Positions 15,266-25,209 of a stretch of DNA of 64,000 nt are shown here, piece by piece (the stretch's first letter is position 1; each line of letters begins with the position of its first letter). The notes under the pieces were generated by a model, which worked only from the letters and a program-made list of their open reading frames with translations, ran no database searches and was not told where the DNA came from. The DNA is taken from assembly GCF_008014675.1 (NCBI RefSeq), contig NZ_VOXD01000008.1, positions 1 to 64,000 of the forward strand. Direction: 5' to 3'. The position numbers and the translations under genes were made by a program. The DNA is from Neolewinella aurantiaca. Its GTDB lineage: Bacteria; Bacteroidota; Bacteroidia; Chitinophagales; Saprospiraceae.

Positions 15266-16690
15266 TTACTCCCTCATCCTATCCGGGCCCGTGGCCCGGC
15301 GCCGTTGTGCCTCCCATCGACGCTCGGCCTTAAGCGACCCTTCGATGTGGGGGTCTTCCCAGCCGGGGTCGATATTTTGGCGGTCCCAATCAGCATAGAC
15401 AGCCTTCAGGCGCTGAACGATATCGGGTTCAGCCGCGGCAAGGTCTTTTTGTTCCCGGGGGTCATCAGCAAGGTTAAAAAGCATTGTTCTACCCTTGCGG
15501 GTATTCTCGATGAGTTTATAGTCGCCGTCCCTCACGGCGGACTCCCAGCCGCCAACGGCGCGCCAGAACAGGACGTCGTGCGGAGCCGACGATTTCTGAC
15601 CACGGAGGTAGGGGCCGAGGTTTTGCCCGTCGAGGTGGGAAAAAGCGGTAGCTTCCCCTCCCGCGGCCTCCACTAAAGTGGGGAAGAGGTCCAGAGCGGA
15701 GACTACTTCGGGATAAGTCTTTCCCATTGGCAGCCCCGCCGGCCAGGTGATGAAGAACGGCACTTTGATGCCGCCCTCGAAGAGCATTCCTTTATAGCCC
15801 CGGAAGGGTCCGTTGTCGGCATACTGCCCCCGGCCACCGTTGTCGCTAAGGAAGACGATGATGGTGTTTTCCTTGAGGCCGTTGGCGATCAGGGCCGAAT
15901 CGATGCGCCCAACACCGTGGTCTACCGCGTTGACCATGGCGGCGTAGACGCTGCGGCCACCGTATTCGATGTGCTTCGTCCGTTCGAGGTATTTCGCCGG
16001 CGCGTGGTCGGGTGCGTGAGGAGCGTTGTAGGCGAGGTAGACGAAGAATGGAGACCTCGTCTGCCGGTCGGTGATGAACGAGATCGTTTCATCGGTGAAA
16101 TCATCCGTCAGATAGCTAAGGTTCTCCGGCGCGACGGGAGTACCATTACGGTAGATCGTCCGGAGCTCGTCGGTTTGGTCGCCCCAGTAATTCATGGCTC
16201 CGCCGGGGAACCCGAACCAGTGATCAAAACCCTGCGCGGGCGGGTGCAACGCGGGGTGGTCGCCCACGTGCCATTTACCGATAGCGGCCGTGCGGTAGCC
16301 CTGTTTTTTCAGTGCTTCAGAGATCATTGTTTCTGACAGCGGCGTACCAACGGTTTCATCGTTGTTGCCATGGTAGGGCATATTGCAGTCGTGGCCGAAG
16401 CGGGCCTGGTAGCGCCCGGTCAACAGGCCAGCCCGCGACGGGCTGCAGTACGGATGAGAGACATAACCATTGGAAAGGATGGTGCCCTGGCCGGCAAGCC
16501 GGTCGAGATGTGGCGTCGGAATGTCGGTGCTGCCGTTGAACCCGACGTCCGCCCAGCCCTGGTCGTCGGTCAGGACGAGGATGATGTTGGGCGGATCTTC
16601 AGGTTGTATAATAACGGAGACGCCAGTCTGCCGGGACAGGCAGGATGCTGCCGTGAGAATGATTAGCGTCAGGCTTAAAAATCGGCTCAT
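15266..16690 (-). CDS. S1-family sulfatase (lipoprotein)
   Basis: A 474-residue sulfatase with a lipoprotein-type signal (TLIILTAASC, Cys about 17), LTDDQGW metal motif, maturation motif CSPSRAGLLTG (Cys about 82), GKWHVGDHP, FLSDNGG and C-terminal DPREQKDLA. All catalytic signatures of the family are present. The final ~25 residues are basic. It precedes the sulfatase at 13,503-15,170 in the same direction with a ~95-bp gap holding a repeat, so the two may form one transcript. Confidence 0.88.
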   Translation of the reverse strand: MSRFLSLTLIILTAASCLSRQTGVSVIIQPEDPPNIILVLTDDQGWADVGFNGSTDIPTPHLDRLAGQGTILSNGYVSHPYCSPSRAGLLTGRYQARFGHDCNMPYHGNNDETVGTPLSETMISEALKKQGYRTAAIGKWHVGDHPALHPPAQGFDHWFGFPGGAMNYWGDQTDELRTIYRNGTPVAPENLSYLTDDFTDETISFITDRQTRSPFFVYLAYNAPHAPDHAPAKYLERTKHIEYGGRSVYAAMVNAVDHGVGRIDSALIANGLKENTIIVFLSDNGGRGQYADNGPFRGYKGMLFEGGIKVPFFITWPAGLPMGKTYPEVVSALDLFPTLVEAAGGEATAFSHLDGQNLGPYLRGQKSSAPHDVLFWRAVGGWESAVRDGDYKLIENTRKGRTMLFNLADDPREQKDLAAAEPDIVQRLKAVYADWDRQNIDPGWEDPHIEGSLKAERRWEAQRRRATGPDRMRE

Positions 16691-17023
16691 TGGAATTTAA
16701 TTTACGATTATTTCCAGGTGTATTCTCCCGTGCGCATCATAACTTTCATTGCACCTGCGGCCGCGCCCGGACCACATGTTCTTTCTGGCGCGGCCGCAGG
16801 TGCAATGGAAAAGTTGGAGGAGCAAAACGAAGAAATCCCCCTCCTTCGGAGAATACCTCCCCGGATCACAAAAGCAAATATGGATGTACCACCAGTTCCG
16901 GACTGTTACTGTTGGTTATTTCCGAACAACTACCGGTTTTTCACAGCATTTTGCCCCGCCAGTACGGTCGGTAATCTCTCCTGAACCGATACCTTGACCA
17001 TCAGCTTCTAAAATCTGACGATC
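16691..17023. other. Divergent intergenic region between two sulfatase genes
   Basis: A 333-bp gap between divergently transcribed sulfatases; it should hold both promoters. The only clear structure is the 61-bp palindromic repeat at 16,747-16,807. Several short frames here have no recognisable product. Confidence 0.6.
16747..16807. repeat. Dispersed palindromic repeat, complete copy
   Basis: Two perfect 21-bp inverted arms (16,747-16,767 and 16,787-16,807; core TTGCACCTGCGGCCGCGCC) around a 19-nt spacer. This is the best copy of a family whose single arms or imperfect pairs recur at 15,185, 20,315, 25,158, 29,616, 36,933, 43,155, 47,074, 51,681 and 54,606. Confidence 0.8.
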
Positions 17024-18550
17024 ATGAAAACTTCTCTCTTTTCGCTTGTGCTCTTTTTTGCGTCGTTGACTTCATACATAAGTGCGCAAACATCCCTGCC
17101 CAACGTAGTGCTGGTGCTGGCCGATGATGTTGGCCCCGGCGACCTTTCCGCCTACCGCCGCCTGCTTGGCCAGGAGGTTATTCTGGAAACCCCGAACCTC
17201 GATCAGCTGATGGCGAACGGCACCTCTTTTTCCGACGCTCACTCTCCGAATGCGCTCTGTGCTCCCTCCCGCTACGCCATCATGACGGGCAACAACACTT
17301 ACCACAGTTACGCGCCTTGGGGCGTTTGGGGTGCCTATCAGGAAAGCCCGCTCAAACCAACCGACATGACGCTCGGCAAGCTGATGCAGCAGGCTGGCTA
17401 CCAAACGGCCTTCCTCGGCAAATGGCACATCGGCGGCGATTACTACCGCAAAGGAACCACCGAAATCTACCGCCAGGGAGACCGCTCTAAGCCGGAATTG
17501 GACGTAGACATCCGCCGTATCGTCGGCAACGGGCCCACGGACCACGGCTTCGATTACAGCCTCGTATTCCCGGCCGGCATCCAGGATGTTCCCTACGCCG
17601 TCTACGAAAACGACACTTGGATGCCGCTGTACCCAGGCTCGGAAATCACAGAGGTCACCCAGTCGAAGCTGAACCGCTTCGGCTTCAAAATCGACAAAAT
17701 GGAGGGCATGGGAGACTCCAACTGGAACGCTTACGATATGGGCCCACTGCTGGTCAATAAAGCAGTCAACTACATCCGGGAAGCCCGCACGGACCAACCG
17801 CTGTTCATGTACTATTGCAGCCAGGCGGTTCACCTGCCGCACACTCCCGCGATGCTCCTCGACGGCCAGAAGGTGCGGGGCACAACCCCCAGCAGCCACA
17901 TGGATATGGTAAAAGAACTGGACGTTCAGGTCGGGATGCTCGTAGCCGCCCTGAAGGAGAAGGGCGAATACGACAACACTCTCTTCATCTTCACTTCCGA
18001 CAACGGCGGGCTGCTCCGCAAGGAGAGCATCGACGCCGGTCATAACTCGCCCGGTATTTACCGGGGCGGCAAGAACCAAAGCTTCGAGGGCGGCCACCGG
18101 GTTCCGTTCATTGCCTCCTGGCCGGGCAAAATCCCTACCGGAACCGTTGCGCCCGAACTCGTATCGGGCACCGACATCATGGCCACCCTGGCCGCGATTA
18201 CCCAACAGGAACTGGCCCCGCACCAGGCGATGGATTCTTACAATTTTCTCCGCCTGATGCTCGGCCAGCCGGACGCTCCCTCCCGCGAATACCTGATGAT
18301 TCAGAGCGGAACCGACCGCAAGGTTATCTTCCGCGACGGGAAGTGGAAACTCATCATGCAGTCCGATAAAGCCGGGGAAAAGTTCACGCCCGTCTCCCTG
18401 TTCGACCTTCAGGACAACGTAGCAGAAGTTCCGGCAGGCGACCTGATCGGGCAGGCGAAGTACAGCGGCAGGGTGAAGGATATGTTGGGTAGATACACCG
18501 CCATCCGGCACGGAAAGCTGAGAACCGACGGTGGCAGAGCAGGGGATTAG
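17024..18550 (+). CDS. S1-family sulfatase
   Basis: A 508-residue exported sulfatase: signal peptide ending TSYISAQ (about 22), LADDVGPGD metal motif, maturation motif CAPSRYAIMTG (Cys about 79), GKWHIGG, FTSDNGG and a GGHRVPFIASWPG stretch. It is the only sulfatase on the plus strand in this cluster. It converges on the next sulfatase with a 18-bp gap. A long open frame on the opposite strand (17,072-18,511) is a high-GC shadow. Confidence 0.88.
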   Translation: MKTSLFSLVLFFASLTSYISAQTSLPNVVLVLADDVGPGDLSAYRRLLGQEVILETPNLDQLMANGTSFSDAHSPNALCAPSRYAIMTGNNTYHSYAPWGVWGAYQESPLKPTDMTLGKLMQQAGYQTAFLGKWHIGGDYYRKGTTEIYRQGDRSKPELDVDIRRIVGNGPTDHGFDYSLVFPAGIQDVPYAVYENDTWMPLYPGSEITEVTQSKLNRFGFKIDKMEGMGDSNWNAYDMGPLLVNKAVNYIREARTDQPLFMYYCSQAVHLPHTPAMLLDGQKVRGTTPSSHMDMVKELDVQVGMLVAALKEKGEYDNTLFIFTSDNGGLLRKESIDAGHNSPGIYRGGKNQSFEGGHRVPFIASWPGKIPTGTVAPELVSGTDIMATLAAITQQELAPHQAMDSYNFLRLMLGQPDAPSREYLMIQSGTDRKVIFRDGKWKLIMQSDKAGEKFTPVSLFDLQDNVAEVPAGDLIGQAKYSGRVKDMLGRYTAIRHGKLRTDGGRAGD

Positions 18551-18568
18551 TCCCGGAGTTATCCTTCT

Positions 18569-20107
18569 CTATTTCATACCGCCGGACCGAACTACGGAAT
18601 AGCCGTCTTCACGATACTGCTGCAGAAGCGTACTCATTTCGGTGATCCTTTCCGGGTGCTCACCGTAGAGGTTGACGCGCTGCTCCGGGTCATCTTTCAT
18701 ATTGAAGAGTATTCCTTCGGTATCGAAATCAGTGTAGCCGGTCAGTTTTTTGAATCCTTCAGGGAGCTTCCGGTGCCCTCCGGAGGAACTGTTGATGTAG
18801 AGCCAGTCTCCCTTCCTGATGCCCCATTTCGAGTTGTACGTATTATGAACGGTCGCTTCCCTGAGCGGGGATGAATACTCAGTGCCCAGTACCACGGGAG
18901 AGAAGTCGTAGCTATCCGGCGAGGCCTTTGCCGGCAGGGTCGTTCCGGTTAGGTTTGCCAGCGTGGCCATGATGTCTACCTGCGAGATCAGTTCGTCAGA
19001 AACAGCGCCCGCTTCGATTTCCCCCGGCCATTTGATGATAAAAGGCACATGGTGCCCTCCTTCCCAGACGTCGCGTTTCAGCCCCCGGAAATTGCCCATG
19101 CTGAAGTGACCGTACTTCTCGGCGCGTTCCCATGCGTAAGACTCGGTGCCGTTATCGGCGCTGAACACGATGATGGTATTCTCTTCCAGTCCTTTTTCCT
19201 TCAGTGCCTTCAGCACCTGCCCTGCTACCCAGTCGGTTTGTACAACGAAGTCACCATAAGCACCTGCCTGCGATTTCTGGTCGAATTCGTCGTTCGGGAT
19301 GATGGGGGCGTGCGGCGAGGGCAAAGCGAAGTAGAGAAAGAAGGGTTTGTCTTCTTCCTGCTGGTCAATCCATTCAACCGTTTTCCGGGTGAGGGTTGGC
19401 AGCACCTCGTACGGGTTCCATCCTTTCACCCTCGGGCCGGGACGAAACTCCCACCGTCCTTCCTTGGTCGTGAAACCGATATTTTCGGTGGTCATTTCTT
19501 CGGTGGGCGCTTCGAGTACCCGGTCGTTCTCAATCCAGGCATACGGAGGGAAATTGATGGTACCATCTCCGAAGTAGTAATCGAAACCACGGTCCAGCGG
19601 GCCTCCGGCGAGGGGCTTGCTCCAGTCGATGTCATCTGAATGCACTATCCGGCGGACCTTGCCGTTCGGGCCCAGAACGGCAGTGGTGTCTTCTGCAATT
19701 TCCCAATCCCAACCCAGGTGCCACTTCCCGATACAAGCTGTACGGTAACCATTACTTTTCAGCACCTGGGGCAGGGTGATGTCCGAATCCTGGAAAAAAG
19801 GTTTACCGAATGAATTGACGATGCCGTGTTGTCTGCGCCAGTGGTAGCTTCCCGTGAGCAGCGCAAAACGGCTGGGGGAGCAAATTCCGGACGAGCTGTG
19901 CGCGTCGGTGAAGCGCATGCCTTCGGCAGCGAGCTGGTCCAGGTTGTCCGTAGGAATCTTTGATGCCTGGTTCTGGCAGTTCAGGTCTCCGTACCCCATA
20001 TCATCAGCGTAGATGATTACAATATTCGGTGGTTGCCCGCTGCTTTCGGTGCAGCTCTGCAGCGCAATAGCGCATAGTATTGTCGTAAAAATGACCGATG
20101 CTTTCAT
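18569..20107 (-). CDS. S1-family sulfatase (lipoprotein)
   Basis: A 512-residue sulfatase with a lipobox (AIALQSC, Cys 19), YADDMGYGD metal motif, maturation motif [11 protein letters not shown] (Cys about 76), GKWHLG, FSADNGT, and [13 protein letters not shown]. This set matches arylsulfatase-A-like S1 subfamilies common in marine Bacteroidota. The substrate ester is unknown. It is preceded by 287 bp holding a dispersed repeat copy. Confidence 0.88.
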   Translation of the reverse strand: MKASVIFTTILCAIALQSCTESSGQPPNIVIIYADDMGYGDLNCQNQASKIPTDNLDQLAAEGMRFTDAHSSSGICSPSRFALLTGSYHWRRQHGIVNSFGKPFFQDSDITLPQVLKSNGYRTACIGKWHLGWDWEIAEDTTAVLGPNGKVRRIVHSDDIDWSKPLAGGPLDRGFDYYFGDGTINFPPYAWIENDRVLEAPTEEMTTENIGFTTKEGRWEFRPGPRVKGWNPYEVLPTLTRKTVEWIDQQEEDKPFFLYFALPSPHAPIIPNDEFDQKSQAGAYGDFVVQTDWVAGQVLKALKEKGLEENTIIVFSADNGTESYAWERAEKYGHFSMGNFRGLKRDVWEGGHHVPFIIKWPGEIEAGAVSDELISQVDIMATLANLTGTTLPAKASPDSYDFSPVVLGTEYSSPLREATVHNTYNSKWGIRKGDWLYINSSSGGHRKLPEGFKKLTGYTDFDTEGILFNMKDDPEQRVNLYGEHPERITEMSTLLQQYREDGYSVVRSGGMK

Positions 20108-20314
20108 ACCCTTTATTTACCTATTAAGAGGCCTAACAGAACAGCAAGGTAATCAAATTAGCCAGTTATGGGACAATGACGGACCGGAGAAAGCTAAACT
20201 CAGCGGCAGGCGGAACAATAGCGCGTTACCCTCCCCCCGAAGCGTCGGGCAGGCAGGCCGACGAAATCATCCAATGGTGAGCTTTCCGGAGGCGCATTGC
20301 TTAAAACCGCCCTG

Positions 20315-20368
20315 GCACCTGCGGCCGCGCCCGGTCGTTATGCGATTTCAGGGCGCAAACGCAGGTGC
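20315..20368. repeat. Dispersed palindromic repeat, imperfect copy
   Basis: Left arm GCACCTGCGGCCGCGCC (20,315-20,331) and right arm GGGCGCAAACGCAGGTGC (20,351-20,368), followed by a conserved flank resembling TTGAGGGAACAAGCT. Confidence 0.7.
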
Positions 20369-20394
20369 AAAATCTGGTTTGAGGGAACAAGCTC

Positions 20395-22242
20395 TTATTC
20401 CTGGTCTACCCGTAGTATTTCCTCGTTCACTTTTTTTGCGGCAACGGAATAAAAGTATTTGATCTCTTTCCCCTCCCCTACGGCTATCTTGTAATTGCCT
20501 GCGTGGCGTACGCGTGGCTGGTAAGCATTGCCTTTGATGCGAAGAGATGAGATCACCTCACTGGTGTAATTGTCCAGCACGGTCACGACCTGTTCCGGCT
20601 CAGAAAAAGTAAGCGTTGGCAAGAAGAAACCATCCCGGATTTCGAAATTATCAGTTTGCCCGAAGGTTACCGGCCAGCCGGGATAAGGTTTGCTCCCCGG
20701 GGCGAACATATCCACTCCGCGTGGCCAACATTCGTAGGTGGTCTCTCTTCGTTGTTTGTTGAAACGAATGATGCCGTACCCTGCGGCCCGGCCGTGGAGA
20801 GGATCGCTTTTTTCGGAGTTGTCTTTATTGGTGGGGTTCGCCACGGCGTGCACGGTCATTTTGTTGTGAAAGGCATCCTCGTATTCCCCCGTGTACTGAG
20901 GAGCTCCGGGCCGACGGTTTTTGCCCGGCTCATCGGGCAGCCACCACCTCATCCAGAAATTGGCTACGGCCGGGACGGCAAATGAGTAGCCGGCATCATT
21001 CCATTCTTCAACGCCGTGATGAACGACAGAGCCGAGGTGCTGATCACCGGCGATCATACAGGCGTAACTTTTGCGGATGACAGAGAGCGCCTTGTTTCTG
21101 CCCGTCTGGGGCCAGCCGTTGGAGTCGTGGCTGTACTTATTCCTCCTTTCGAGGGTTGGTGAGTGGGTAGAAAGATTGGCAAAGATCGTTGCGGAGAGCA
21201 CCGCTTTCATCTCCGCATCTTCCCAGTCGGTGGTCCAGTCTTCCAGAAAGTCCAACTGACGCTTGCCCAGGAGCTGAGCCCCGGGTACGTCCATGTCCCG
21301 TGTGTCCGGGTAAGATTTTTTCGTCAGTACCCCTTTCGGGCCGGATTTGAATTTCCGGTCCTCGATGATAGCAAAGCTGATGCCACCCCACTTCAGGTCG
21401 GTGTAGTACACCCCGATGCCTTGTTTGATTGGTGTAGGATCGTAAGGATCGGGAAGGTGGCTGGTCTGCGCCCGTTCTACTTCCCGGATATACTCGACGG
21501 GCATATAGTAACCACCCTTGTTCCCGTCGCGGGTATCAGTTTTGTTACCGCCGTTCCCCCAAAGGTTACCCTGACCAATATCGTGGTCGTCGGGGATGGT
21601 GACGGTGGGTGTATTGCGGATGAGGTCGCCAAATGCCTCCCCGAATTTCAGCCAGTTGCCAAGGTGGTTACTATGGTCGTAGACCTGGTCTCCTGCAAAA
21701 AACAACAGGTCTGGTTGCAGGCGTTCCAGGTTATTGACAATGTCGTCCATTGGTAAGTCGCTGCCATGTTCGATCACATTGGACCAGCAGGAAAAGGCCG
21801 CTACGATAATTTCCTCTTTTTGTACCGGGTTTTTACGAATGATGCCTTCGTAAAAAGCCTTGTCGGCGTAAACGACCCGGTAAAGCTTTTCCAGTTCTTC
21901 GTCCCAATCCTCAACTCTGAACTGAGCCGTGTACCCCGGATAGTTGATTCGTGCTTCCTGAACGGTTTCCCATTCTCCACCATCCAAAATCTGGAGGCTG
22001 GCGGAAAACGGTTCGTAGTTCCTGACCGGATAAAACTGAGCGGTGAGCTTCAGGGTGCTTTCGTGCACCGTATACAGCGCAAAGCAAATTTTGCTCTGCG
22101 CCTTTCCTTTTGCGGACAACGGGGAGCTTCCCTGCTCCTGAGCATACGTCGATGTGAAGCACATACAGATGAGCAGCAGAAGACAAATCACCCGTTTACG
22201 GCCGAAAAAGTGGCCTTGAACACAGAAATTGAAGTAGTGCAT
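20395..22242 (-). CDS. PhoD-like metallophosphatase (alkaline phosphatase D family)
   Basis: A 615-residue exported protein with an unusual N-terminus: ~16 polar residues precede the hydrophobic signal (VICLLLLICMCFTSTYAQ). Metallophosphatase motifs of the PhoD family are present: FAGDQVYD (about 178-185), TIPDDHDIG (about 215), and MIAGDQHLG (about 395). Family members are phosphodiesterases or phosphatases; in this sulfatase cluster it may act on a phosphorylated or sulfated saccharide, which is inference. It follows the sulfatase gene 22,326-24,140 by 83 bp. Confidence 0.8.
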   Translation of the reverse strand: MHYFNFCVQGHFFGRKRVICLLLLICMCFTSTYAQEQGSSPLSAKGKAQSKICFALYTVHESTLKLTAQFYPVRNYEPFSASLQILDGGEWETVQEARINYPGYTAQFRVEDWDEELEKLYRVVYADKAFYEGIIRKNPVQKEEIIVAAFSCWSNVIEHGSDLPMDDIVNNLERLQPDLLFFAGDQVYDHSNHLGNWLKFGEAFGDLIRNTPTVTIPDDHDIGQGNLWGNGGNKTDTRDGNKGGYYMPVEYIREVERAQTSHLPDPYDPTPIKQGIGVYYTDLKWGGISFAIIEDRKFKSGPKGVLTKKSYPDTRDMDVPGAQLLGKRQLDFLEDWTTDWEDAEMKAVLSATIFANLSTHSPTLERRNKYSHDSNGWPQTGRNKALSVIRKSYACMIAGDQHLGSVVHHGVEEWNDAGYSFAVPAVANFWMRWWLPDEPGKNRRPGAPQYTGEYEDAFHNKMTVHAVANPTNKDNSEKSDPLHGRAAGYGIIRFNKQRRETTYECWPRGVDMFAPGSKPYPGWPVTFGQTDNFEIRDGFFLPTLTFSEPEQVVTVLDNYTSEVISSLRIKGNAYQPRVRHAGNYKIAVGEGKEIKYFYSVAAKKVNEEILRVDQE

Positions 22243-22325
22243 GTTGCTTTTGTTTTTTCGTTCTACGTGCTCTCGTTTCTCGGTTACGGAGCAGTATCCA
22301 CCATTCTGCCAAAAGGCAGAATGGA

Positions 22326-24140
22326 TCAGCCTCCGCTCAGAGGCCGGATGTAAGTGTAGTACACGCCGTAGTGTTCGCCTCCTTCGATGAAGTCGTTTAC
22401 CAGCAGGGTTTTACCGGTAGTTAGTCGCACGCGAAACACGACTGCTTCCTCGTTTCCCTTTACGTCCTTTTCCAGAATCTGATTGGCTATACTGATCCGT
22501 ACCCTTTCCGGCTTTACCGGCTGATATTGGTAAAGGTTTTTGGGGTTTTCTGCGGGGATTCCCCAGGTCGGGCCCGGGCATTCTTTGGGCCACCGCCGGC
22601 AGGCGATTTCGTACCATCCTTCGCGCTCGACTTCGATGGCGTGCGTGTTGTTAGAATTTTTCATACCGGCAGCCACCTGATCCGCTTTCCAGATTCCGAC
22701 ATCTTCGCCAATTGCGTGCTGGATGGTAAGTTTGACTTCCTCCTGGGCTTCGTTGCCAATTACGGTGCAGGGCAACTCATCATAGCGGATAACGGCCTGC
22801 GCCGCAGCGATAAAGCGGGCGTTATCGGCACGCATTCTTCTCACCAAATCCGGATGCTGAGCGGCGACATCCCGATCCTGGAGGCGGTCTTCCTCCACAT
22901 CGTAGAGTTCATCTCCGTTCAATAAACGCCACTTTTCGTTCAGGATGGCAGCTTTGTTTACAGCCGCGGGTGGACGCCAGTCCTGGCGATGGTGAACAAA
23001 CACATTGCGGTCAGGCAGTTCCTGCTTAGCTCCGGTTAGCAGAGGCGAAAAATCCACTCCGTCAACTTTTACACCCTGCGGCAACCGGAATCCGCACAGG
23101 CCCGCCAGAGAGGGCATCAGGTCTACATGAGCGGTGAGCTCCCCAACATCGCGACCACCCTCTACCCTGCCGCCGGGCCAACGGATGAAGAAAGGGACAC
23201 GGTGACCACCTTCGGAGACGGCTCCTTTGCGTCCGCGCAAACCGTGATTGTAGCCAAGTTGGCCGTCTGCGCTGATCCCGCCCCGCGTACCATTGTCCGT
23301 CATGAAGATGAGGACGGTATTGTCCAGCAGGTCGCTTTGCTCCAGGAACTGCTCCAGCTTCCTGAAGTTTTCGTCGATGTTGGCGATCATTCCGTAAAAA
23401 TTCGCGCTGAGAATTTCGCTGCCTTCCAGGTGACGGTAAGGCGCCGCGTATTCATCCGCTACGATCCAGGGATCATGCGGGGCATTGATTGAGAGGTAAA
23501 CGAAGAAGGGATCATCTCCGTTCCCGGCGATGAACTTCGTCGCCTCTTCAAACCATACATCGGTGCAGTATCCCTTAAAAGATGCAGGCGTATTGTTGAC
23601 GTAATACACATCATCGAAATAGCTGTTGCCCCAGTGATCAGAAAGCTCCCCCACTCCACCGGCTTTGTGGTGCACGGCCACTTCGAACCCACAATCCGTC
23701 GGCCGTACCGGGTAGTTGTCACCGAGGTGCCACTTACCGAAAATGCCGGTCCGGTAGCCATTGTCACGGAACACCTCAGCGAGGGTGGTTGTCCCTTTTG
23801 AGAGGGCATCCCGTCCTTTGAAAGTAGCCCACGCTCCGTTATTGATTGGGTACCTTCCGGTCATCAGGGCAGCCCTGGAAGGGGTGCAAAGGGGGCTGAC
23901 GTGAAAATCGGTCATCCGTACAGCTCTTTCGTAGAAACCATCAATGTTCGGGGTTTTGAGCCAGGGGTTCCCGTTACACCCCAGATCACCACTTCCCTGA
24001 TCGTCGGTGAGTACGATGATGACGTTGGGTGGCCGGTCGGGGGGGCGTGCAATGCTGGCCGCACATCCGGAAAGCAGAAAACCCGCTACCACCAAAGCCA
24101 ATCCCCGATAAGAAAAGGAGTATATATTGAAACTACTCAT
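22326..24140 (-). CDS. S1-family sulfatase with C-terminal extension (lipoprotein)
   Basis: A 604-residue lipoprotein (FLLSGC, Cys 26) with LTDDQGSGDLG, maturation motif CTPSRAALMTG (Cys about 85), GKWHLGDN and FMTDNGTRGG. After the catalytic domain (~residue 440) there is a ~150-residue C-terminal region, probably beta-sandwich, with EVEREGWYEIACRRWPKE; such tails occur in some S1 subfamilies and may bind sugar. It lies 18 bp after the GH16 gene and so is almost certainly in its operon. Confidence 0.87.
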   Translation of the reverse strand: MSSFNIYSFSYRGLALVVAGFLLSGCAASIARPPDRPPNVIIVLTDDQGSGDLGCNGNPWLKTPNIDGFYERAVRMTDFHVSPLCTPSRAALMTGRYPINNGAWATFKGRDALSKGTTTLAEVFRDNGYRTGIFGKWHLGDNYPVRPTDCGFEVAVHHKAGGVGELSDHWGNSYFDDVYYVNNTPASFKGYCTDVWFEEATKFIAGNGDDPFFVYLSINAPHDPWIVADEYAAPYRHLEGSEILSANFYGMIANIDENFRKLEQFLEQSDLLDNTVLIFMTDNGTRGGISADGQLGYNHGLRGRKGAVSEGGHRVPFFIRWPGGRVEGGRDVGELTAHVDLMPSLAGLCGFRLPQGVKVDGVDFSPLLTGAKQELPDRNVFVHHRQDWRPPAAVNKAAILNEKWRLLNGDELYDVEEDRLQDRDVAAQHPDLVRRMRADNARFIAAAQAVIRYDELPCTVIGNEAQEEVKLTIQHAIGEDVGIWKADQVAAGMKNSNNTHAIEVEREGWYEIACRRWPKECPGPTWGIPAENPKNLYQYQPVKPERVRISIANQILEKDVKGNEEAVVFRVRLTTGKTLLVNDFIEGGEHYGVYYTYIRPLSGG

Positions 24141-24158
24141 GCAAGATGCTTTTTCAAC

Positions 24159-25019
24159 CTACTCCAGCCTCCAGGTCCGTACCCAGTCGTAGCTGGTGGT
24201 CCGTCCTTTTTTGTTTTGTGAGGCGAGAAAGCTGCCCGTGGCGGGCACCGGGTTCCAATCGTAGGTTTCGATGGCCATGTGCAGGAAAGCCGGCATATTG
24301 AAACCGATGCTGGGCGTGATGGAGTAGACGTATTTGCCGTCGAGGTAGAACCGCAGCTCATCGGGCGATTTCCACCAGCAACCATAGACGTAGTAGCGCT
24401 TCCAGTTCTTTGTTTCCGGGGTCATCTGTCCCTGAATCTGGGTAGGTTCGGGGTTACAGGACGTTTTGCGGTGGATGGCGTTGGAGTGAAAAATCTGGTC
24501 CCAGTCCTTCACCCAATCTGCTTTTTCGGGAGAGACGGCGCCCACGCACTCCAGGATATCGAGCTCCTGCTTTTGCTCGCAGTTGTACTTGGACATGAGC
24601 CAGAAGGTTGTCGACATTTCCGTGTGGTTGGCTTTGATGCGGGCTTCGTAGTACCAGCCGTGCTGGCCGGGGTTAAGAGCCCGGACGATACCGCCGTAGT
24701 ACAGGAACGTATCGTTTTTGATGACGCGTGGCTCGTCGAGCACACCAACTTCGACCTGGAGTTTTCCTTTTCTCACCTTGATGTTGTCTTCGAGGAAGAG
24801 CCCGGGCGGACGCCCGATCCAGGCCCAGTCGTTGCCCACCGGAGCGGTTTGCCATTTGGTACGGTCGATTTTTCTCCCCGAGAATTCGTCGGACAGTTCG
24901 GGGACGGGGCTCCAGCTTTTGTCGGCGGGGGCCGGGTCTTCGCCCGGCGCAAAAGTTGGCTGAGCGGCGGCAGTTATCGATAAAAAGAGGAATGTAAGCA
25001 GGAGAGATGATCTGTTCAT
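24159..25019 (-). CDS. GH16 family glycoside hydrolase, agarase/porphyranase-like
   Basis: A 286-residue enzyme with a signal peptide (LLTFLFLSITAAAQ). The GH16 catalytic motif ExDxxE is QELDILE (Glu/Asp/Glu around residue 152-157). The stretch GRPPGLFLEDNIKV and the Trp-rich YGCWWKSPDELRFYLDGK are characteristic of beta-agarase and porphyranase subgroups, not laminarinases. It would cut internal beta-linkages in a red-algal galactan; the exact substrate is inference. The operon with sulfatases and the HTCS next door suggests a galactan-sulfate locus. Confidence 0.82.
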   Translation of the reverse strand: MNRSSLLLTFLFLSITAAAQPTFAPGEDPAPADKSWSPVPELSDEFSGRKIDRTKWQTAPVGNDWAWIGRPPGLFLEDNIKVRKGKLQVEVGVLDEPRVIKNDTFLYYGGIVRALNPGQHGWYYEARIKANHTEMSTTFWLMSKYNCEQKQELDILECVGAVSPEKADWVKDWDQIFHSNAIHRKTSCNPEPTQIQGQMTPETKNWKRYYVYGCWWKSPDELRFYLDGKYVYSITPSIGFNMPAFLHMAIETYDWNPVPATGSFLASQNKKGRTTSYDWVRTWRLE

Positions 25020-25157
25020 GGGAATACGGCTGAACCCCGTAGGGTTCGGTTTTGATGAGGCTCAAATATCCTCCTGACGTACGTTTCCCGCTGGTGTAAA
25101 TGGGTTCTTCATTAGACCATATGGTTTACTTTGGTGCTAACGATCATTTCGTCCTCA

Positions 25158-25177
25158 CTTTGCACCTGCGCTCCGCC
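25158..25177. repeat. Dispersed repeat, left arm
   Basis: CTTTGCACCTGCGCTCCGCC lies just after the HTCS stop codon. A matching opposite arm lies before the HTCS start at 29,616-29,636, so the regulator gene is bracketed by the two arms. Confidence 0.5.
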
Positions 25178-25209
25178 GCCCTGAACCTGACCGGGCACCT
25201 CCCCTGCTC

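Noticed and set aside
17072-18511. 479-codon open frame antisense to a sulfatase.
   Set aside because: It lies wholly opposite a clear sulfatase with catalytic motifs and has no recognisable domain; it is a shadow in GC-rich DNA.
25111-25130. ACCATATGGT palindrome between HTCS and GH16.
   Set aside because: Only 10 bp and found once; cannot be told from chance, although the place would suit an operator.
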